Of a stretch of DNA of 64,000 nt, positions 49,189 through 61,044 are shown in pieces. The notes under the pieces are model-generated. The model had not been told where the DNA came from, did not search any database, and saw only the letters and a program-made list of their open reading frames with translations. Source of the DNA: Chrysomallon squamiferum (taxonomy: Eukaryota; Mollusca; Gastropoda; Neomphalida; Peltospiridae). How positions within the stretch are numbered: the first letter of the stretch is position 1; every line of letters begins with the position of its first letter. Made by a program: the position numbers and the translations under genes. The stretch spans positions 12,431,980-12,495,979 of the forward strand of contig CM022669.1 in NCBI GenBank assembly GCA_012295275.1, given 5' to 3'.

Positions 49189-50963
49189 TTACTTTGCTGT
49201 GAGAGCTGCATACCTTTGGTTGAGAGGATTTTCTGGAGATTTCATCCACTGTTTCTTAAGCTGTTGCTTGAGCTGAGACAATCTCATATTAGGATTTTCT
49301 TTTTTCAAAATGGGCAGGTTAATTTCTTCAAACTTGGCATACGCAGCCTTCACGCGCTTTTCTGGATGTTTGTCCACAGCTGGGTCCTGGACACTGTTTG
49401 AAATGAATAAATAAAAATAAATATTAAAGATGTTCAGTATTTTCAAACCTTTTTTTTTCGCTTAATTTGCATATATTTCCTCTATTACAGATTTGGAACC
49501 ATTTATCAAAATGTGTGCTTTATTAAAATATAAAAATTATTCTTTTCATCTGTCTGTAAAGTATGTAATAAAAACTAATAATGAAGACTAAATTAAGAAC
49601 AAAAGCAAGGAAAATGTCAGCATTCTCACGTAAGCAAGGAAATGGCTTCATCAACGTTCTGGGCAACTTCTCCATCCATAACCAAACGGTTGACATTTTC
49701 TTGCAGTGGTACTTCATCGTGCATCTGAGTGGCAGACTTCTCTGCTGTAATAACAAAAATAATATTAAGGATAATAACAACGACAACCATAGTAACAAAA
49801 GGTAACAGTAAAAGTAAACATTGATGTTGTTGGTTTTTAAAAAAAAAAAAATTTCAATAATGCATCATTAATACATAGACAAGAAAGTTTAAAATAACTG
49901 CTTTGAGCACATTTTTTAATAAATTATTAATAACTTTCATCCATAAAAAAGAAAAGAAAAAAGAAACAAGAAGAGAAAAACAAAGAAAGAAGGCAGTCAC
50001 TAGATACATTAAACAATGACTTAAATGTACCCTTCCTATACATGTTCCAAACTTGAAACCTGATCTATAGGTACTATTAACAACTTCTACAATACATGTA
50101 AATCATACTGACTACTGCATTCCAGAATACTTAATGTGACTGTAAAAATACAGTTTACTGTGTTTCCAGTATGTTAGATTTTTTTAATATTTTCATAAAA
50201 TAATGTTTGATCAAAGAACAGATGCCAAACCTGCAGATAAAGAATACAAAATGATCATCAGTATCAAATTTAATGAAATTTAGAAATACATCAGTTTTAA
50301 AAAATAAGACTTACCTAATTCTGCCTGCTGTCTTTCCTGGAGGGCATCAATTTCTGCTCTGGTGATCTTGTTGGATGTTTCTCTAGATTTGGCACTTTTC
50401 AGTGCACTCATCTCTTCATCGTGAAGTTTCTGCAGTTCTTTCTTCTTCTCCAGCTGCTCAATGCGTTTCTTTTCCCGTTCTTCCTGGATTATATAAAATA
50501 CACAACATTTTAATGAACACTGGCCTCATTCAGATATTATCTTGAGATGTTTACTGTAAACCTTGAATTTATGATGATTCTGATCTGATTCATGTTTATT
50601 AATGTTCCATGATCTTTATTTTACTATATTTCATGGCAACTGTTTACATTTGTTTTTTAATAATAATAATAATAAATGTTCTCAAATAATAAGGTTATGG
50701 CAACAAAACAAAAAATCTAATGGATACTAACTAACAAAGGTTTTTTTAAAATTATTATTATTTTATTATTTGCTTGCTTGTAAGATTTTAAACAATTCAC
50801 ATACTTTTCGTTGTTGTTTTCTGGCAACGTGTTTATCATCATCCACCCAGAGAGCATCTTCTTTTTCTTTCTGAATTCGTTCCTGTTCAGCAAGTCTTTG
50901 TGCTTCTTTCCTCGCTCTGGCCTCTACGGCCTTCGAGTTTTCTCCTTTGAATTTCTTAGGCAT
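49189..50963 (-). CDS. CCDC124: CCDC124 (Lso2-type ribosome-associated protein), 4 exons
   Basis: Orthologue of human CCDC124 and yeast Lso2, small basic coiled-coil proteins that bind idle 80S ribosomes and help their recovery. Exons from high to low: 50963-50805, 50483-50315, 49744-49630 and 49393-49189. All have GT-AG borders and consistent phase, giving 215 codons (human 223). The N-terminus MPKKFKGENSKAVEARARK and the segment DDDKHVARKQQRK are near-identical to the family. Exon 2 is a charged coiled coil (EEREKKRIEQLEKKKE) ending in ITRAEIDAL. Exon 3 has VPLQENVNRLV. Exon 4 has KHPEKRVKAAYAKFEE and ENPNMRLSQLKQQLKK, then SPENPLNQR, the conserved C-terminal block. A 5' UTR intron is likely, since an acceptor (TTTTTTAG) lies about 17 bases before the ATG. 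The start is unambiguous because MPKKF is the family N-terminus. Confidence 0.96.
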
Positions 50964-51420
50964 TACTTATTATTAAGTCTAAAAAAATTAAAGACAACAA
51001 AAAAATTAGTTATTAAGACATCTTTAATGTTAGTAAACTGCAAGATTACTTTCTAATATTCGGACATTGACAGGATTTTATTAAATTAACAATGCCAATA
51101 TGGCAATAGTAATAATACAGTTTTTGTAATGTTTAATCTTACAAATTAATGAAATGAGCATAAGCAACATATTTATTCTTAATTATCAAAATTTTGATCA
51201 TGACCGATTATGACACTGACACTGTGACAGTGAACGAGTAATTGACAGTCAGAATTTAGGTGACCATAATCGTCCCTAAAATTGTACTTAAGTAATAGCA
51301 CAGATTTATTGCATCAAACAGAATATGAAGACTCTACTCGAATAACGATAACATTATATGTTTGGATATAAATCTTAATCAGAAAAGAAAGCTACAATCT
51401 ACATACAATGTTTACAAGAA

Positions 51421-51433
51421 ACCGGAACCGGAA
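51421..51433 (-). promoter_or_regulatory. ETS-type promoter motif upstream of CCDC124
   Basis: TTCCGGTTCCGGT on the minus strand, 458 bases before the CCDC124 ATG. It lies in a short GC-richer patch (51420-51460) and is identical in sequence and orientation to the motif before DCP2. With the likely 5' UTR intron acceptor at about 50981, it plausibly marks the transcription start region. Confidence 0.5.
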
Positions 51434-52350
51434 GCTTATCGCCGAGATCGATGATGCGTTTAGCAATGAGAACTTTCACATACTTCGATTTTTTTTTTTT
51501 TTTTTTTTTTTTTTTGGTTAACGACTATATCAGATTAAAATGAAGATGCCCTTTTTTGTGTGATAATTAATACAATTATTTAAAAAGTCTATGTTAATAA
51601 AGATGTGCATATACTATTAATAATTTTTCTAACATATATTTTTAGTAAGGAAGGATATGGCTGATGAATCCCTAAACGACGGAAAATTGAAAGGACCCCA
51701 TTTGATAAAATACCTACAAAGTGACTTACTTTAAAATTTTATATATTTTTGGCAAAGAAAAATTGTTCGAATTTTAATGCAAATAGTATAGTGTGCTTGA
51801 TCTTCGTCTAAAAAGGAAATATGACTGACGTTAGACCGTTTAATGTGGAAATAAATGTCCATGAAATTTGAAAAAGGTCACTTAGACAGATATACAGAAT
51901 TAAAATATAAGAAGAATTTGATTGTAAAAAGGATTATGGATTTTATTTTATTATAACAATTCAAAATATTCGAATTCGTGAGAATAAAATGTTAAAGAAC
52001 TATTTGAAAATAAAAATAAAATTAGAAGGGGAGCAACTCTTTCTAACATATTTATCCAAGTTAGGTAGGTTCGGAGTTGGAATGATTTTTCTTGTTAAAA
52101 AGAAATTCTTAGTACTATAATTCCATAATTTGATTTCATTAATACTTGCAAGTTTTGTAACGTGTGTGTATATGTATATGTGTAATATTAAACTCTGATA
52201 TACTACTGTACTTTGTTGTGCAAAACCATGTTGCTGAGTGATGCCATATATTAATATACATGTATATAAAAATATTGCATGAATAAACAGTATTTTCAAA
52301 AGTTCTTTTAAGGTTTTTTTTAAAGCAGCTATACAGAATAATTAAATAAG

Positions 52351-52452
52351 GTGTCATTTTTTTCCAAATCTGCAGTGCCATTTCTTCTGGGTGCCATTTT
52401 TTTTACAAGTGCTGTTTTTTTTGGTGCCATTTTTTCCAGTGCCACATTTTCC
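52351..52452 (+). repeat. Short degenerate tandem array of a GTGCCATTTTTT unit
   Basis: Six units of 15-25 bases: GTGTCATTTTTTT, GTGCCATTTCTTC, GTGCCATTTTTTT, GTGCTGTTTTTTT, GTGCCATTTTTTC and GTGCCACATTTTC. No reading frame. Confidence 0.75.
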
Positions 52453-52987
52453 ATACCCCATATGAAGAGTGAGGAAAGTTATATGTATTTTATGTATTAT
52501 ATATTTTATTTTTAATTAACATTGTGAGATCTTGTGTATGCACCTTCTAACAAACAAACAAAACATGTCTTTGATAAAAGTCATGGTGAAATAATGGTAT
52601 GTATTTCCTTATCACTCATTCAATGATTATTTGAGGTATTTTATGCCCATGGGATACCAGAAGTGACAGAATGATGTTTATTTCCATACTACTCAATCAA
52701 ATGATTATTTATGACTATAGCAATGAAAACTGGATCCTGCTAAATGTATTTCGAATTACCATTTTGATGAAAACTATTCCATTAGGTTTAAACTGATCTG
52801 TCTGGGTAAGTCTAATTAATGTTTTTAAAGTCTTATCAAATGATTAATCTTGATTTATTTTATTGAGTATGTTTTATCTTATTTTTTCATCTGGTACTGA
52901 ATACCAAGAAAAAAGGTAAAATCTGAAATAAATGCATAAATCTTGGACACTAAAATATTTTCACAAAACAAAGAAATGATGATGATG

Positions 52988-53019
<32 letters not shown>

Positions 53020-53798
53020 AATACAAACTAGGAAGTAAAAATAATTTAAAAAAATATACATTAACCAACATATTTTAAGATTAAACTAATAATTTTTTAA
53101 AATTTATCTGTTCATGTGTCTTTATTTTATATAACTATTTAAAAATAAATAAATAAATAAATAATAAAATTATCTAGTTTTTGTCTTTCTTTCTTTTGAT
53201 TTTGCATATTTTTTCTTTCTTTTTTTCTGTTTTCTTTACATCTAATGTTTTCAGACTTTGCACTTCCTTTTTTTTTTTCAATATACATTTTCTTAAAATA
53301 CTTTAAGTACCAGGCAAACTCACAAAGCTACAATTGTTGGAAAATACCTTTGAGAATGAACAGAAACAGTTAAAAGAAATTCTGAGATTAACATGCTCTG
53401 ATTATTTGTAGCAAAGCATTATCTGCAAATGCCACCCAAAGCACTTGCATTTTCAAGTGGCCTTTTCTTTTTCTTAACTTTTATTTTTTTTTTCTTCATC
53501 TTCAGACTTTTGAGAATCTCCAGAGCAGTTAGAACAGGATATTTATATTTCAAATTCCACCAGTTTGGTCAATTTCTCAAGAGCCTGAAGTGAGGAATTT
53601 TAATTGATTTAAAAATGCAGTTTATTTTTTTATTTTTTTTAAGACAAGAATGACTTTAGTGCTTTTAAATAATATATATTTGTTTTAATTACATGTATCA
53701 GTTTATACAGAAAGAAGAAAAAATTGTGGAAAAGAAAAAGACACATGACAAAATAGTAATGGAAACATTAAAATACAATTTAAACAGAAGCCCCCTCC

Positions 53799-53841
<43 letters not shown>

Positions 53842-53902
53842 AAGATATGAAATACAAAATAATATAATAATAATAAAAAAAAAAAAAAAAAATAAAATAA
53901 AA

Positions 53903-53937
<35 letters not shown>
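53799..53937 (+). repeat. Poly-A and (AT)n
   Basis: Poly-A at about 53800-53836, A-rich spacer, (AT)n at about 53905-53937. Confidence 0.95.
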
Positions 53938-53939
<2 letters not shown>

Positions 53940-54175
53940 CAATTTTAAAAAGTTCTGTAGAAAAACTGACATAAAACTATTTCATTTAAAAAAAAGAAGT
54001 ATGTATGTGTGTGTGTGTGTGTGTTGTGTGTGATGACTAAGATTATTCAGTTTATTTTATTTATTTTTTAAATTTAATGTTTTTATTGATTACAATATTT
54101 CATTATTTATTTTTCCATTCAACCACCTGACTGGTCTCCATTTCAGTTACAGCCTCTCAACTGATTTATACTATT

Positions 54176-54260
54176 TTTTTTTTTTTTTTTTTTTTTTTTT
54201 TATTTGTTGGCTTTGTTTGTTTTTTTTTTTTTTTTTTTTTAATTTTTTTTTAATTTTTTA
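54176..54260 (+). repeat. Poly-T tracts
   Basis: Two runs of 20 or more T separated by a short GT-rich spacer, inside the 53.7-54.9 kb duplicated region. Confidence 0.95.
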
Positions 54261-55918
54261 TTTATGGAAAAACAAAAATGAAAAATTCCTTATTGTGAAC
54301 TGAATAAAGAAGTTGACACTGTCCTGCCATAATAAATTTAAAAGGAAAAAATAAATAGATAAGTAAATAAATAATAATAATAACAACAACAACAATAAAT
54401 AAATAAATAAATAAATAAATAAATTAATTAATTAATTAATTAATGAATAAATAAATTTTGAAAAAAAAAAATCAATTTTAAAAAGGTTTGAAGAAAAACT
54501 GAAATAATTACATAAGTCTTACATTTGTTTTAATTACATGGACTGGCTTATACAGAAAGAAGAAAAAATGAATTAAGAAAAGAATGCTTGACAAAACAGT
54601 AAAGGAAACATTAAAAATAGTTTGCTTGTTTGTTTTTTTGTTTGTGTTCTGTTTTTTTTTGTGTTTTTTTATTTATTCTTATTTTTTGAAAGGTAAATAT
54701 GAAAAAATTTCTTATTGTGAATTGAATTAAAAAGTTGACAATGTACTGTCATAAAAAAAAAAAAGTAAAAAAAAAGTAAAAGTAAAACATTAATTAAATA
54801 ATCATAAATAATAACTGATAATTAGATAAATTAATTTAAAAAAATATATATAAAAATTTACTGAAATAATAAATAAATAAATAAAATTAAGGCTCAAATA
54901 AGGATTTCAGATAATAAAACACGCTCTAGCAAATTTACATCAAGGAAAATGTATAGCCAACAAAACCACCAACAAAGAAAAAAACATAATTTAGAAGTAG
55001 ATGCACATTTCATGTTTTTTATCGCACAAACTAAAAGCACCTAGGAATGAAAGACATTGACAGATGTGTGTCTCATCAAAATGTTCTTTACTGGGGTGAA
55101 TGTTCGTCACAGGGCAGTACCCTAAAACTAGAACATGTACGTAGTAACAGTAACTTCACTTTTAATTTATTTTCTTTCCAGTTCACTTTACTGCCAAGTA
55201 CATTAACCTTTCATTTTAAAAAACAATTCATTAACATACACATCTCATCTACAACAATTTGTTCTTGTTGATAACCTTTTAGTACTGTTTCATCAACAGA
55301 TGTATTTTTTTTGTGTTGTGAAAGTAAGTGTATTGTACGTAACAGACAGTATATAATTCTAAATAACTGACAAGCTGTTGTAAGATATAATGACATGTCT
55401 AGAAATGTTTGGACAGGTATTTAAATTTTTACCCTCATGAACAGTTAAAAGATAATCATGATATATAGGTTGTATATTCTTGGTTATGACCACAGTGGAA
55501 TGATCTTAACTTCAGAAACACTGTTGTGATGGATGTGTATTCGTGGAATATACTGTAAATTGGTGTATGTAAATTAGTCCTGATGTTATAATGACAGGTT
55601 TAAGATGTGTTATTACTGTCAGTCGACTGCTTTTAAGCTTTGTAGTTTGTACTTGAACATAAACTAGAACAAATTATCCCATCTTGTACAGCAATCTTTG
55701 TTGAGGTCAGAGGCTCAATACATAACAAACATGCTTGAGCACACAAACACACAATAAATTAAAGTCTTCTAATTTTTTTTTTAAATATTCCTGTCCCTTT
55801 AGAAAGGTGTACAGAATTCAATTTTGCTAAAATAATCAAACTCACTGTTGGCAATAAAACCAAAGCAAATTTAATGGTTTTTATTTAATTACAAAACATA
55901 AAGACATGGAGCTTATTG

Positions 55919-55962
55919 GCCATTGTCTGGAACATTGACACCAGTCCGATAAGGCATAAATC
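55919..55962 (-). other. Possible terminal exon, minus strand
   Basis: Acceptor AATTTTAG at about 55963-55970 is followed by a short frame reading FMPYRTGVNVPDNGQ and a stop at 55919. A TTAAATAAAA poly-A hexamer lies a few tens of bases downstream. Two other frames are open too, so the frame depends on an upstream exon I could not fix. It might belong with the first-exon candidate at 61.1 kb. Weak. Confidence 0.2.
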
Positions 55963-56162
55963 CTAAAATTCAAATATCATTAAAAGTCAGATGACATTCA
56001 CTTTCCATTACCAGAAAAACTACAAACATTTGTTAAAATAAAAAAATTAATAAAGAACATAACTACATTACATGTATATTACTTGTTCTCATTTTACACA
56101 CACACACACACTAAATTAATTATAACCTAGGATAACTGCAGCATAGACCTATGCTTTATTAC

Positions 56163-56342
56163 AGTCATTTCAAAGGTGTGGGTCCCCTATAGATGGCTAC
56201 AATATCAACATTGTGTCAGTGGGCATTTCTGAAGGGGCAACAGAGAAACTTCTTTCCAAGGCCTCCTATCTTTCATTCAAAGGAATTGGGGGGCACTGGA
56301 GATGAAGTGAACAGTAAACCAAATGAGTTTGAGGATCACTGT
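56163..56342. mobile_element. Possible hAT-type MITE
   Basis: A ~180-bp complex block starts CAGTCATTTCAAAGGTGTGG and ends with the complement of CAGTGATCCTCAAACTCATT. The right end resembles the CAGTGGTTCTCAAAC-type terminal repeat of many hAT elements. The left end is a poor mirror of it, and flanking bases (CTTTATTA / TTATAAAG) are not a clean 8-bp target duplication. No transposase. Tentative. Confidence 0.3.
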
Positions 56343-57389
56343 TATAAAGTAATGATCTTATACAAATCTCTAATAGGACCCAAACATTTTAGAAATACAT
56401 CAAAGACAGATTTAAAAAATAAAAAACAAAAAATTAGACAAATTACATATAAATCATTGATAATTTAAAGTTTAGAACTATGACAAATTAATAATAGTAC
56501 AATGTCAAGTTAAGTTATATCCTATATAAAATTAAAGTACAGAAATAATTTAAAATTATTTAAAGCAAATTATATTCTAGAAGCAAAAACAATTAATATG
56601 AGTCAGAAACTTTGAAACGGCTTTGATATAAGTTAGTAAATAAAACATTTCTTTATTTCTTTATTTATTTATTTTTATTTAGTTATCTTTTAATTTTTTT
56701 TTTAAAGATTTTTCTTCCACGTTTGATTTATGTAGGCTTAGCGAGTTTTTGCATTTTTGTGTTTTTAATCAACATTTATGCATAAACTAAGCAAATGATT
56801 TAAATGTTCTAGATAGGCAGTCAGGAGCTATGACATAATGTAGAGTTATGTAAACTATTTTTTTAATCTGCTTGATCTTCAATTTAATTAACAACACAAG
56901 CAGTAAAAATGTTTTCCAAAGTATGCTGTTCTTTAATTAACCATAGGTCAGAGATAAGATTGTGTCTTCTATTTGTGAATTTACAGCTATCTTTAAATGT
57001 ATTGCGCAATTTACCATTTCCTCAAGTTGTACCGTAAAACACTGAAAAATTAAACCAGAATAAAGAAAAATTGTATAAATACATAGAAAGAGGAAAACTT
57101 TCTTACATAAATCTGAATAGTTACAGTTCTGCAATGAATGCATAAATAAATATATGGACAGACAGACAAATTTTGAAATCAACTGAAATAAATTAAGACA
57201 GATATATGGAAGTCATACAGACATATATATAGAGAGAGAGAGACATACAGACAGAAAGATGAATGGATGGATATATATATGTATATATATATGTAAACAG
57301 GGAAAGAGTCAAACACAAAGCTAGAAAAACAGAGAAACAGAGAAAACAAATTGATAGATATAAATAGGACAGACATAGACAGACAGGTA

Positions 57390-57959
57390 AATAACAAATT
57401 TCCTCGAGAAGCCCTATTAAAACTTTGCTGAATATAGACAGTTAGATAAATACTTACTGACTAAACATTTTAAAACCTGATTTACTAACCTAAAATACAT
57501 AAATACTTAAGTGATAATAAAACATTAAACACTATACGAAAATACTATTAACTAAATGTTTCAGATAACAAATATTATTGAGTAAACACTAGATCTGCTA
57601 CTGATTAAACAGTCTAAAACATAAATTTTTACACTAAACACGTAATTAAAACAATGTTGAAATACTATCAGCTGAATCTTAAATTCCAACAAGACACGAA
57701 CATTGTTGAATCTGCAAAAGATTGAAATGTCTACATAACAGTAATTACCTCTGCATTGCTTGTGGTTATTTATGACTAATTTTAAAATAATTTAATCCCT
57801 AACCCACAGTCAAAGGAATCAAATAAAAGCAAAGGTTTTAAGTCTTCTTTAAACTATCTCAGAATCTATACGTATATATTTCAGTTGTTCTTTTGTTGTT
57901 TTTTTCTTTTCTTTTGCTATTGTTGTTGTTGTTGTTGTTTTGGGGTTTTTTTCTTTTTC

Positions 57960-57991
<32 letters not shown>

Positions 57992-58580
57992 TTCAGTTTT
58001 CTTTTTTTGTTTTACTGTAATTGTTTCCCCTTAAAATTCCCCATGTTCCTATCTTCTTCTACAACATACTATTTACAAAATATTCTATGTAGTGACATAA
58101 TCATTACTAATTAAAGAAATAAAAATAAAATAAAACAAGAAGAAAACATTATTTAGCATGTGTGTTAAACAATTTGTGCTGCCAACGCATTTCTGTAGCT
58201 TTACTTAACATGCTGTTAACAAACTATTATTTTATTTTTTATTATTCATTAAGACGATATGCTGTTAAATAAACAGTCTGTTTAAAATAATTTGTTCTGA
58301 TAATAAGGAAGATGTATTGCTTTGTTTATTCTGCTATTAACAAATAAGTTATTTCTTTTATCCTGCAGTCCTAAATAATATAAAAACTAAATCAAATTAA
58401 CAGTTTTATTTCTCAACTCACCGCTCTTGATAGTAGTAGATTCACACATTTTGTGTTTGTTGTTTGCCTACAAAAACTATACATCAAAACAAAAAATAGT
58501 TCATAAATAACAAAAAAAGTATGTTTTAAATGAAAACAGAAAAAAGTAACTTCAAACAAAATTAAGACACGTGTGCACAT

Positions 58581-58632
<52 letters not shown>

Positions 58633-59185
58633 TCTAAAATCACAATAAACACAGGCACATTATGATGACTAGATAAATTTTTTTATTTTTTATCCCTGAC
58701 CAAAAATATAGTTTTTTGGTACAGAACTATTTTTATTTGTATATTTTACCTGTTACTTAAACACACATACACATGTGTTCTGTGTGTGTGTGTGTGTGTG
58801 TATGTTACTGAAAACAAAAAAATAAAATAAAGAAATTTATCTAGTCATCATATCTTGCCACTATTTATATTAATTACGTGTTAAATAAACACTCTTTGTA
58901 ACAAAATTTGTACAATATTAACTAAGATGTGTTGCTATGTTTATTGTTCCATTAATAAACATTTTGTAGCCAGTGACATAACTACTTCTGATTAATGGAA
59001 TGTGATGCTATTCTTCTACTTAAAATTCATTATCTTCTGACATAATTACTGGTGAATGGAAAAGGTTTGTTTAAAAATACACATTCCAGAAGAAGCGATA
59101 TAATCATTGCTGATCAAGAGAATGCACCATTTTGGTTTTAATTAACATTCTGAATTATCTGAGATAATTAATACTGACTGAATGA
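57390..59185 (+). repeat. Very degenerate repeat array with GACATAAT...GATTAA-type units
   Basis: A motif like GTGACATAATCATTACTAATTAA at 58092 recurs in altered form at about 58973, 59037, 59095 and 59160, the last four spaced 58-65 bases. Nearby segments repeat GTTAAATAAACA and TGCTATGTTTATTG-like strings (58264, 58330, 58880, 58930). Part of 57400-57700 has similar ACTAAACA-rich phrases. This looks like an ancient tandem family. Confidence 0.5.
58585..58631 (+). repeat. (CA)n
   Basis: CA microsatellite within the degenerate repeat region. Confidence 0.95.
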
Positions 59186-59753
59186 TTAGTGGGTACAAAT
59201 ATCTCTAAAATGATGATGATAATAATAATAAAAAAAAAATTAATAATAATACACCAAAAAAAATTAATAATAATAATCATCATCATCATCATTATAATGA
59301 TATAAACAAACAAACATTAAAAAAATAAATGAATTATTATTTAAAGAAGAAGAAAAAGAAGAAGAAGAAGAAAAAGAAGAAGAGGAAGAAGAAGACATAG
59401 AAGAATGGAATAAAATAAACGTTTGTTTCGCGTTATTTCAACAAACATATCTTAATCTATTTACGTAAGCACTGCATCTGTACGTGAAGAACTTGTGGGT
59501 TACACTGACCTGCTGGCAAATTCCGGAAGTGAGCGTATTTTTGTTTGAATGTCAGAAACAACTATGTTGAATGAAATCAACTGTTTTGCTTGTCATTCAG
59601 TGCAGTATCGCTTGGCAAGGAATGCCAAACCATAACTTGATAGGTTGGGCCTGTTTCATTGGAATAAACATCGATTAATAGGAATAGATTGTGCCCAGTG
59701 CTGTCTGTATTATTTTTATATTATTATTATCATTAGGTCTACTTCTTTTCTAT

Positions 59754-59807
59754 TTATATATATATATATATATACACAAAAAAAAAAAAAAAAAAAAAAA
59801 AAATAAA

Positions 59808-59839
<32 letters not shown>

Positions 59840-59840
59840 T
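59754..59840 (+). repeat. (AT)n, poly-A and (AAT)n
   Basis: Three simple repeats in succession. The reading frame crossing them is an artefact. Confidence 0.95.
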
Positions 59841-60477
59841 AATCTTATTCTGATTATTAATGTCAAACCTAACTTTCATAATTTAGTTTCTATACTAAAA
59901 ATACGTGTCCACTGTCTGCATCTGAAATGCAAAATATATTTTGTTTTATTTCTTGCTGCATTCATATGCAAAGATTTATCCCTTCCTGTTTATTTGATAC
60001 TGCTTAATTATACTAATGAGTAGCAAATTTATATGGTGTGAGATCATATTTTTCTTCTTCTGACTTTTTGTTTCCTTTCCAAAAATTCAAAATTTCAGTG
60101 GAATAATAATGTGTTACTTAAATATTGTCATTTCTAGCAGATGAAGAACCAGAATGTCATAGAAAGTTCCCTATATATTTTTTGTTTCTTCTTCTTAATA
60201 AAATAAACAAATAAATAAATATTACTTAATAGTTTTTTTCCAGTCTTACCATTAATTATTACCATCCAAAGAATTTAATGTTTATACATATTACAGACAT
60301 ACACTTATGCTTTTCATAAACTGACCATAATTCATATAGATCTTCTGACTACAATTTAATTAATTGTATAACCAGTTTGACAATTATGATCAATGCAAAC
60401 CTTTTTGTTGGTTCTGCATTGAAAACTTTATGAACACAATGCACTGCAGTGAGCATAATTTTATCAACATAACTTGG

Positions 60478-60715
60478 GATTATGCAACATTGGTCAAGAG
60501 TCATTTATAGTTAAATTCTAATATACATAGGGAAAAAACAATGTAAAAAAATAAATGATGAAAACTGATTTTACTATGATACCTTTGTCAGTAAAACCAC
60601 ACTTGCAATGATAACATAGAATTATGCAACAAGCTTTATTTATAGTTAAATAATAGATTGCACAGCAAAATGAAAAAAATGATGGAAACAGATTCTGCTA
60701 TAAACAAATTATTCA
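60478..60715 (+). repeat. Tandem duplication, ~150-bp unit, two diverged copies
   Basis: The copies beginning near 60481 and 60632 share GATTATGCAAC / AATTATGCAAC, CATTTATAGTTAAAT / TATTTATAGTTAAAT, then AATGATG.AAAC.GATT.T.CTAT. An overlapping 83-codon plus-strand frame (60658-60909) is a by-product of the A-rich sequence. Confidence 0.6.
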
Positions 60716-61044
60716 GCATAGCATTTGACAATTATTTAAAGCTCAATAATAATTTACAAAGTAAAGAACAAATAATAAAAAAATCATTAATTCTACTTAA
60801 ACAAACTTTATCAATAATATTAATTATTTTCAGTAACAGTGTGGAATTATTTAACGTAAATGTACTGGTAGTCTGGGGCTGTTCTCTTACGAAAGATTCA
60901 GAACCCTAATTCAAGAGGGCCCCAGAAGCGCCTTTAGTCGACTTTTCTTTTGAACTGTAATCAAAATCTGAGATGTGTCTAATTTTTTAAAACCAGTCAT
61001 GGAACATTCGTTACATTGCCACAAAAGATGATAAAAGTAGTTAC

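Larger units (their letters stand above)
53684..54860 (+). repeat. Tandem duplication, ~0.85-kb unit, two diverged copies plus A/T-rich filler
   Basis: The blocks at 53684-53785 and 54529-54620 share TTTTAATTACATG, TTATACAGAAAGAAGAAAAAAT, GACAAAA.AGTAA.GGAAACATTAAAA. Blocks at about 54270-54330 and 54695-54755 share CTTATTGTGAA.TGAAT and AAAAGTTGACA. The CAATTTTAAAAAG block at 53940 recurs at 54473. Insertions of poly-A, poly-T and (AT)n separate them. Confidence 0.7.
51434..55918. other. Gene-free region left of the 55.9 kb candidate exon
   Basis: AT-rich DNA with the GTGCCATTTTTT array, the 53.7/54.5 kb duplication and long A/T runs. Moderately complex patches at 52480-52870, 53290-53600 and 55030-55750 hold only short frames. 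Confidence 0.55.
55963..61044. other. Repeat-decayed region, possibly intronic to a minus-strand gene
   Basis: Contains the possible MITE, degenerate tandem families, CA and AT tracts and a GAA-rich run (59345-59395). A CCGGAAGTG motif at about 59524-59532 lies in a ~200-bp complex patch (59450-59680) that could be a promoter. Minus-strand exon-like pieces (for example near 58419-58467 and 57008-57034) have good splice consensus but no supported reading frame. Confidence 0.4.

Noticed and set aside
56193-56468. 91-codon plus-strand frame as a transposase fragment
   Set aside because: Spans the possible MITE and its flank. No catalytic motif or zinc-finger pattern supports transposase origin.
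59610-59630. NFI-like palindrome TTGGC...GCCAA
   Set aside because: The half-sites are separated by 7 bases, not the 5 required for an NFI dimer site.
60658-60909. 83-codon plus-strand frame as a gene
   Set aside because: It lies in an A-rich tandem duplication and has Asn/Lys/Ile-biased composition without motifs.
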